Made by a program: the position numbers and the translations under genes. DNA of 64,000 nucleotides from the NCBI GenBank assembly GCA_013368375.1, contig JAACJP010000006.1:1178001-1242000 (forward strand), in the 5' to 3' direction. This stretch comes from Tricholomella constricta (Eukaryota; Basidiomycota; Agaricomycetes; Agaricales; Lyophyllaceae). Below the pieces are notes generated by a model. That model did no database searches. It saw nothing but the letters and a program-made list of their open reading frames with translations, and was not told where the DNA came from. Shown piece by piece: positions 57,201-64,000 of this stretch. The stretch's first letter is position 1. Every line of letters starts with the position of its first letter.

Positions 57201-59530
57201 GATGCACTGAGCACAAGATGGTGTTATGGACAGAAGGCGGTAGATGAAGGTGAAACATATATGCTACTTACTTACGTGGCAAGATATTTAGTTCAAACAG
57301 TTTAAATACAAGATATCGAACAGCATTATCCAGAGCTATCCAGAGCAATTATCCAGTAAATAAGATGGAGTTAAACTGAATCGAACTCATCCCATTCCCA
57401 TGTATTGTAATCACACAAAGCAGGTTAGTCAGTCCTCTCTCAGGCGGGCTCCAGTGAATATAGGACACAGACACTGAGGATGAGGAGGGCATCAGGCATT
57501 AAACATTACCTACCATCAGCCACAAGGTTATAGCGCGGCCAGCAACCTTAAGCAGAGGATCAAATCTATCGACCGCAGCGTACAAGCATGCTCTGGACAA
57601 ATAAAAACAGAAGACAAAGCTACCAACCCCGCCCCCCCCCCTCTGCCGAAGACAAAGCTACTGAACCCACCTCCCTGCCCATCATCCCATCATCAGAGGC
57701 AGTCGTACCTTCTGCAACGACCACGACCACAGCGACTCATGCCATTGAGTATGAAGGAGTTGCCACGGAGGCAGTAGGCGCGCTGTCCTAGACAGGGCAG
57801 TGAAGGAGGTGGTGTCTGTGACAAGAATAAGCAATAAGCAGGAGAAGAAAATTGACATACCAAACTGGAGGGTGGCTGCGATGTGGATATTCTGCAGTGA
57901 GGTTGCACCTGCACATATATCGGGCAGGGCACCGTCTCGAAACGAAAGGCTTGATGACATGATGCGCCGTGGGCCATGGAGAACCTGCAGTGAGAAGAAC
58001 CAATGAGTTGATGCAACATACCTTACACACACAAGAAAAATTGACATACCGGAACATAGTTGAGTGCTTGAGTGTCCGTCCGTGCCTCAGTTCCCCCCTG
58101 TTTAGTTTCTGTGCCTTGGTGGTGAAGTCCCCCTGGGCATATAGCGGGCAGGGCACCGTCGCGAAACGGCACCCCTCCACAGACCTACATCATCCCAGGT
58201 CGTCGGGGCAGCCCCAAAGGGCCGCCACGGTCACGGCCTGAGGTTCGAGGGAAGGCGGCTTGAGTTTTCATGTCTTGATGTGAGGTCCCCCCTGTGTATA
58301 TAGCGGGCAGGGCACCGTCGCGAAACGGCACCCCTCCACAGACCTACATCATCCCAGGTCGTCGGGGCAGCCCCAAAGGGCCGCCACGGTCACGGCCTGA
58401 GGTTCGAGGGAAGGCGGCTTGAGTTTTCATGTCTTGATGTGAGGTCCCCCCTGTGTATATAGCGGGCAGGGCACCGTCGCGAAACGGCACCCCTCCACAG
58501 GCCTACATCTTCCCAGGTCGTCGGGCAGCCCCAAAGGGCCGCCACAGCCACGGCCTGAGGTTCGAGGGAAGATGTTGAAGGGATGTCGGCTGGGGGCGGA
58601 GGAGGTGCAGCACGAGTTCGAGAGATTGCAGAGGGGAGATGGGAGATGGGACGGAAGTAAAGCGATGCTGGGAACGCGACGAGAGGATCAATGTGGAAAG
58701 AAAAAGAAAGAAACGATCAACAATGATCGAGACAGGGCGTACCATTGCACGGCATTGATGCGAGCTGAAGGTAGAGACCCTACGTGTTCCTGGCTGGGCG
58801 GCGTGTCCCAAGTTTGAGCAAAGTCCTGGATTTTCATGGGACACGAATTGAAGGAGCGCGTCAGCGAGAAGATGCGTGTCCCACAAAAAAATAACTCACC
58901 AGGTTACTGCTGGGACACGCCAGACTTCACCGTTAATGAGATAGACATCCTTGGCAGGATATCTCGCAACGTAGCCGACGCTAGGCGCGTCGGCTGCAAG
59001 AGAACCGAGAAGTGTAAGCACGGAGCAAAATGGTGACGACGGGCTTTACATACTTACCTGTGCCATTGCTCCTCCTCATCCGTCCCTCATCCCTCCTCCT
59101 CTCCATCCTCTCGAGTTCCTGGCGTCTCTCGAGTGCACGCAGCGGCGGTGTGTGTGTGTGAGGAGAGAGAGGACGGGCGGCGCCAGCGATGCCAGCGAGC
59201 GAGAGCGACGGCTTCGGCTCCCGGAATAGAAACGCTCGGGGTCCTCGGCTGACCTCAGCGTGTTCGGCGATCACGCGCGCGCCATTCGGAGCTCCCGGGG
59301 CTTGCCAGCCCTGGCGGGTGTCCCGAGGCGTTCTAAACGTTGCTTTGGCGGGAGCTTTTGCCGAGGCTTGCCGGATTGATGTCATTGATGGCTGCCGTCG
59401 TCCTGCCGGTTTTCGGATCTGGCCGATTCCAAATTGGGAACCAGATGGAATGTCCATGATCGACCGATCTGACACCCCTTGATCAGATGTATGCTACGGA
59501 CAGAGTACGAGTTCCTTGACAATGTCAGTC
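57201..59530. other. Repeat-bearing interval right of the Crypton-like unit
   Basis: Contains the 159-bp minisatellite, a degenerate unit of it near 57920, and CGTGTCCCA/TGGGACACG inverted pairs between 58799 and 58917. A 164-codon minus-strand frame (59475-58981) is GC-rich, Arg-rich and not called. Confidence 0.5.
58123..58575. repeat. Tandem minisatellite, 159-bp unit, nearly three copies
   Basis: The phrase TAGCGGGCAGGGCACCGTCG starts at 58142, 58301 and 58460, exactly 159 bp apart. Units 1 and 2 are almost identical over their full length. The third loses one base in GTCGGGCAG and ends early. A diverged, partial unit lies at about 57919-57960. Confidence 0.92.
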
Positions 59531-60231
59531 GGATACACCGCCACAGATCTCCTTGCGTGCTGCCACCTCTTTCAAGTTGGGATGATTCGACATACTCAGT
59601 AAGTATGCCGAATCAACGCCCAACATTGGACTGATAACGTTTGGTGATCGCCGTCGACTGTGGGCAGAACCCAGAGAGTCGGGCAATGATAGGCACTTCA
59701 CAGCGTCTATGAATTTGCTTAAAAGGACACTTGTTGCGGAGGTGAGTGCCTCAACAATGACTTCGTCGGTGCTGTCTTCAGAAGCGCCTTGCGACAATAA
59801 TTCCAAGCTAGCAACCTCTTCCAATCCGTCCCCTGGATCCCTTACACCGAGCGCAATTCGAAATTATATTATATTTACCATCGTCCTTCCAACACTTTTC
59901 GCATTTATTCTCACTGCGGGTCTCGGTACAACCTTTATCGTTTGGCTCGTCAGCCATCGAGTTCAAAGCGAAGAAACACCTTCAGGATTTTTCATGGTAG
60001 ACGAGGGGACTGGACCGGGCGGAGAAGCAAGTCTTCGAGGCCTGACAATCACTTCCCTTACTGTCAGTTCAAATTTCCTTCAAGAGATCAATGGACTTAC
60101 GTCTAGCCATTTTCCCCCATAGTCGTATCTTGTCACCTTAGTTAATCCGCTGGTGATGGCGCTCCTTGCATACCTCGTTGCTCTCAAATGGCTGGCGGCA
60201 CAAACGGCTTCTGGAACGAATGGCATAGGCT
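59531..60231. repeat. Right copy of a duplicated 0.7-kb block (paired with 51930-52627)
   Basis: Near-identical to 51930-52627 with few substitutions and a three-base insert near 59563. It contains the 5' end of the membrane-protein gene. Confidence 0.9.
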
Positions 60232-61807
60232 ACTCAAGTGAACTACCAACGCCCCTCCAGTAATTTGATCATATCATCTCACTAGTCACTCATTTGACCC
60301 CATCCTGGCATAGGTATGGTCTTATGCTAAGGTTGATCGGTGCCGACTTGTTCTCCCTTTGGGACTCGACGCGTTACCTTATTTGGGGAAGCAACAAACG
60401 AGCAAAGACGCCTCAATCATTTCTAGTAGTCTTTATAACGGCACTGCTGAGCTATGTATTGACGCATGCAGTTGGGTATGTCATAGACACACTCTCTTCA
60501 TTCCCAGTCTCAAGCAGGCGTTTAGGGGTGCCGACTTTTGGCTGCATAACACGACGTCGGCAGCAGTCCTCAACGTTACGTCCCGGATCGCCTCACCTCC
60601 AAATTATTCTATAGCGTTCAATGACTCGCTCTGTTCAGAGTGGGATGGAGGTGGCAGCAACAATGTCTGTCTGGTATCTAATGATGGCTGGGGGGAAGGT
60701 GATCCCTGGGTCTCCACGAGGGGCTTGTTGGTTGCATCGAATTCCTCCGTGGATCTGGACATGGTTACGCTGGCCGATTCAGACGACGCCACTGTGTTGA
60801 TCCCACGCGTTACAGATCCGGATGTCGAATTCCGCATGTCAACGTATGGAACTCGAGTCCATTGCCAGTCGTTGAATTCGGTCTGCATTCGGGACGAGAA
60901 TGCAACGAAGAGTTGCGCCAACGTTGGCGCCCGGCAGTTGCCTTACAACATATCGGTCTCCGCCATTCTCGGTGACGTTGGTGGTCTTTCAGTCGGGCCG
61001 ACCCTCGGGTTCAACGAAACTCAAGGAAGATTACCGTCTAATCCCACCACCACGTTTCTGAACCTTCAATGGTCCTCTTGTACCCATTCGACTTTCGTCC
61101 CTCCCTCTGCCGCGATTGATGCCTATCCAAATCCCCACATCAATCTCTACGCCAGATGCAATATCACATACTTCCGTGGCGTGGTCAAGCGGCGACCGGG
61201 TGGAGATTCGAGGCAGTACGTGCTAGAGCAAGAATCCCTCACGGATGCCAATATGACAGGTATATTGCTCGCCCCCTTGCTGTATCAATACGTCACGGAC
61301 ATGTTCGCCTCCAACATACATGCAAATGTGATCTCTGATACCGAAGTATCGTCGGTGGAGGCCAGATTGAATCAAGAGCTTTCGCGCTTGGCAATCGGAA
61401 TAGTCGGAGGGCTATTTCAGTTCGCCCCAAGACTTGACCACATTCGTATCAGCGCGAGGATAGTTGGCCAATATCAGTATATGTCGGTCTTTCTTTTCCT
61501 TATCCTCCTCTACGCCTACGCCTTCCTCGTTCTCGCGATAGTTATCTGGGGGATCCTCGACTTCATTGGCGGAAACAAACACCTCTTCCAGGATGTGGCA
61601 CTTGCTCAACTCAGGCTCTCGAACCCGATGGTACTTGTGGCGGCTCTGTTCCCTTCATCCGACGCGCCTGTTGCACCGGAGACCTGTGCGATGTCGTTAT
61701 TCGATGAGAAGGGGACGTCGAACGTTTCTCAGCGGTTGTACATGTGTGGCAATCGCATTTATAGTGTTCAGGAGTGGAACGGTCCTGGCGAAGGAATGAA
61801 GGAGTAA
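59757..61807 (+). CDS. Basidiomycete multi-pass membrane protein with a large outside domain, unknown function
   Basis: Four exons (59757-60062, 60123-60259, 60314-60475, 60526-61807) give 628 residues. Three early membrane segments are visible (IIFTIVLPTLFAFILTAGLG; LVNPLVMALLAYLVALKWLA; FLVVFITALLSYVLTHAVG). A domain of about 350 residues follows with many N-glycosylation sites (NTTS, NVTS, NYSI, NSSV, NATK, NISV, NMTG) and several cysteines, so it probably faces outside. A last segment (VFLFLILLYAYAFLVLAIVI) returns through the membrane before a short tail. I do not recognise a named family, though the layout is known to me from unannotated Agaricomycete proteins. Its 5' end is duplicated at 52 kb and its 3' end at 62 kb. 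The last intron acceptor (60525) was chosen over one giving a 32-nt intron. Confidence 0.75.
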
Positions 61808-62628
61808 AGTCGTCACTACGGAACACGATGGACAATGGGACTAAGTTTCATGAGAGGAATAGAAGTTGAAGGTAGTCATAGTAGTACCATATGTGAGATC
61901 GAGGACTCAACTAATGCAAGTACCACGGACAGCGTCAAACTTCCTTCGAAACTCTCAGATCTCCTCCTTCGTCATTATCCCAGAAACCAGAGACTGTACC
62001 TGAGTGGCAATCGAATTAGCCGGAGGGCTATTTCAGTTCGCCCAAACACTTGACCACGTTCGTATCAGCGCGAGGATGGTTGGTCAATATCAATATATGT
62101 CGGTCTTTCTTTTCCTTATCCTCCTCTACGCCTACGCCTTCCTCGTTCTCGCGATAGTTATCTGGGGGATCCTCGACTTCATTGGCGGAAACAAACACCT
62201 CTTCCAGGATGTGGCACTTGCTCAACTCAGGCTCTCGAACCCGATGGTACCTGTGGCGGCTCTGTTCCCTTCATCCGACGCGCCTGTTGCACCGGAGACC
62301 TGTGCGATGTTTATCGATGAGAAGGGGACGTCGAACGTTTCTCAGCGGTTGTACATGTGTGGCAATCGCATTTATAGTGTTCAGGAGTGGAACGGTCCTG
62401 GCGAAGGAATGAAGGAGTAAAGTCGCCACTACGTAGCACGATGGACAATGGGACTAAGTCTTATGTGAGGGATAGAAGTTGAAGGTAGTCATAGTAGTAG
62501 AATGTACCATATGTGAGATCGAGGACTCAACTAATGCAAGTACCACGGACAGCGTCAAACTTCCTTCGAAACTCTCGAAATCTCCTCCAAGCCTTCGTCA
62601 TTATCCCAGAAACCAGAGACTGTACCTG
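61389..62628. repeat. Tandem duplication of about 0.62 kb across two convergent gene ends
   Basis: Unit 1 (61389-62002) and unit 2 (62005-62628) each hold the 3' end of the membrane-protein gene, the same intergenic sequence, and the last codons of the anoctamin gene on the other strand. They differ by scattered substitutions and a few small indels. Confidence 0.9.
62005..62420 (+). pseudogene. 3' fragment copy of the membrane-protein gene
   Basis: It repeats the last 138 or so codons (the final membrane segment and tail) in open frame but lacks all upstream exons. Small changes include MFIDEKG against MSLFDEKG. It is a by-product of the tandem duplication. Confidence 0.85.
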
Positions 62629-64000
62629 GCTCAGCGCCCTCCACGTTCTTAACACCCGTGTTGCGCGCCTCGCCAGCTACCTCACCCCCTCCCTCAGCAG
62701 TGCCAACATCCACATCCCGCCTTCGCTCATCTTCGACCAGGAATCCCTTCAAAAACTTCTCCTTGAGATCCCTGTCCTCCCGCTCCCGTTCTTTCACCTC
62801 CTCGCTGCCTGTCCAAGCAATCCTCTCGACCAGATGTCTTACGAGAGTTCTTAGGATGATGTATCCGTGGCTCGCCGCGAGGGCAATCAGCAGTGCAGTG
62901 AACAGTAACTCTTTGGTCGCCACAAGACCTCCATCCGCCCCGCTGTCCGGGGACGCCGCGCCTGATGCTGAGAAGAGGTGCTGATGAACCTTATCAACAC
63001 TGGGCGTGGCTGAACACTGGGTTTGAGAGCGGGGACAGAAGAGGTACACGAGTGCAGAATTGGTGAGAGCTGAAAGCCAGGTAAGGAACGTCAGTGCGTC
63101 GAGCCATGGCCCGATCGTGTCTGTGCGGGCGGGGATTGGATGGCGGTTGTGGACAGTCATCTTGAACGCGTCGGAACGGAGCTCAAGGAAGTTGTTGAGG
63201 AGTGCCATTACTAGATGCGAATCATGATCAGTCACCGGATATAAAGAAAGATTGAAATAGAACAAACCTGGTGCGAGTGGCCAGATGGTCGACCAGAGAG
63301 CTACATATCCGAATTGGGTAACCATCTCGCTGTAATCGCCGAAAAGTTCGTATTCAGGCAGCGCAACCTCGGCCCTTACGCGATCTAAGTACTCTCTCTC
63401 TTCCATCCCTCCTTTCTCCTTCTCATCTTCGAAAACAACCCTCTTCTTGACACCATTCTTCCCACCTGGGCTCCCGGGCGCCGAATTGCCTTTCTTGCCA
63501 TTCCGCAAAGATGCCACGGCGCGAAGAATGAAGGGAAGTCCCACCTCAACAAACGTATTGACGGCCTGATTGGTCACCGTATATGCAAACATTTGGTCCT
63601 TCAGCCGAGCAGGGTTCAGTTTATGCCTCGCGTTTGATTTGTCCATGTCCCAAAATCCTCCAGTTAAACCAGGCGCTTTGTCCTCCGTAACCCCGTCGGA
63701 GATCGTAGCATTCATTCCCTTGTCGGAGATCGTGGCATTCATTCCCTTTAAGTGACCAGTAGTCGTCTCATGAAAGATCCATGCTTGTAGAATTTGCATG
63801 ACCCCTTCACCAAACGGAACATAGACAAAGGCACTAAGCCCCAGACCCAGGTATGCCACAAGGGCACTGAGAGCAAAGGTCTTGAGAGTGAGAGAGGCCG
63901 CATGCGTTGAATATTGGGCATGGTTCTCCCAGGTTGTCAGCCGTTCAGCCAAAGTCTGATAGAGGGCGAGGAAGCGCGGGACGAGGGCGACAAATAGGAT
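62555..64000 (-). CDS. Anoctamin/TMEM16-family protein (Ist2-like), 5' end beyond the window
   Basis: Exons 64000-63268 (continuing past the edge) and 63210-62555. Visible TMEM16 features are FVALVPRFLALYQTLAERLT, YELFGDYSEMVTQFGYVALW, then PLAP...MALLNNFLELRSDAFKM and IGPWLDALTFLTWLSALTNS. The acidic residues in the ELFGDYSEM and ELRSDAFK regions correspond to the calcium-site and scramblase-groove helices of the family. Fungal members act as phospholipid scramblases or as ER-plasma membrane tethers. The long charged C-terminal tail, with basic and acidic patches, fits an Ist2-type tether. The N terminus is missing, so total length is unknown. Confidence 0.9.
   Translation of the reverse strand: MLFVALVPRFLALYQTLAERLTTWENHAQYSTHAASLTLKTFALSALVAYLGLGLSAFVYVPFGEGVMQILQAWIFHETTTGHLKGMNATISDKGMNATISDGVTEDKAPGLTGGFWDMDKSNARHKLNPARLKDQMFAYTVTNQAVNTFVEVGLPFILRAVASLRNGKKGNSAPGSPGGKNGVKKRVVFEDEKEKGGMEEREYLDRVRAEVALPEYELFGDYSEMVTQFGYVALWSTIWPLAPGLFYFNLSLYPVTDHDSHLVMALLNNFLELRSDAFKMTVHNRHPIPARTDTIGPWLDALTFLTWLSALTNSALVYLFCPRSQTQCSATPSVDKVHQHLFSASGAASPDSGADGGLVATKELLFTALLIALAASHGYIILRTLVRHLVERIAWTGSEEVKEREREDRDLKEKFLKGFLVEDERRRDVDVGTAEGGGEVAGEARNTGVKNVEGAEPGTVSGFWDNDEGLEEISRVSKEV
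63689..63748 (-). repeat. 30-bp in-frame tandem repeat in the anoctamin gene
   Basis: The unit encoding GMNATISD plus two residues occurs twice with one base change. It sits in a loop and contains an NAT glycosylation-type sequon. Confidence 0.85.

Noticed and set aside
58123..58575. Regular repeats considered as a CRISPR array
   Set aside because: The 159-bp units are contiguous without unique spacers, and the host is a eukaryote.
60476..60507. A 32-nt intron in the membrane-protein gene
   Set aside because: Shorter than any other intron here; the next in-phase acceptor at 60525 gives a normal 50-nt intron.
1..64000. Search for tRNA or rRNA genes
   Set aside because: B-box-like words (for example near 4934 and 58558) lack matching A boxes and acceptor stems, and no rRNA sequence was recognised.

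Overview
This is a nuclear segment from a mushroom-forming basidiomycete (Agaricomycetes). The evidence is dense genes on both strands, many GT-AG introns of about 45-60 bases, typical fungal housekeeping genes, and mobile elements of kinds common in Agaricomycetes: hAT transposons, a Crypton-type tyrosine recombinase, a Ty3/gypsy chromovirus remnant and a gene combining a zinc domain with a 3'-5' exonuclease. I rebuilt exon structures by hand from splice signals and reading phase. No transcript data or database search was available.

Layout. Positions 1-4.7 kb hold a gene (AT-hooks, zinc-binding domain, DEDD exonuclease) broken by a terminal-inverted-repeat element that itself carries a nested hAT element. 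From 6.3 to 22.3 kb lie an RTC4-domain protein, the tRNA 2'-phosphotransferase TPT1, the TFIIIC 90-kDa-type subunit, a small secreted protein, a dienelactone hydrolase and a von Willebrand A-domain protein. The stretch 22.3-25.8 kb has few genes and contains a decayed copy of a gene found intact at 54 kb. From 26 to 45 kb lie an iron-responsive-type GATA factor, a GH76 mannanase, a small two-exon gene, thymidylate kinase (CDC8), the ER ubiquitin-conjugating enzyme UBC6, the spliceosomal cyclophilin CWC27, an MFS transporter and a cytochrome P450. From 45 to 64 kb the window is transposon-rich. It holds a complete hAT element with an intact 969-residue transposase and perfect target duplication, a truncated copy of a membrane-protein gene fused to the end of a chromovirus, and an intact two-gene Crypton-like unit. 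A 159-bp minisatellite, the full membrane-protein gene, a tandem duplication across two convergent gene ends, and the 3' part of an anoctamin/Ist2 gene complete it.

Connections. TPT1 and the TFIIIC subunit sit head to head over a 443-bp gap, pairing tRNA splicing with tRNA gene transcription. The MFS transporter and the P450 are also divergent and could act together in export or oxidation of a small molecule. The GATA factor has three TGATAA sites just upstream of its start, which suggests self-regulation. The most unusual material is the two-gene Crypton-like unit, whose partner gene has a second, mutated copy 30 kb away, and the nested element that carries PHD-type zinc-finger exons.
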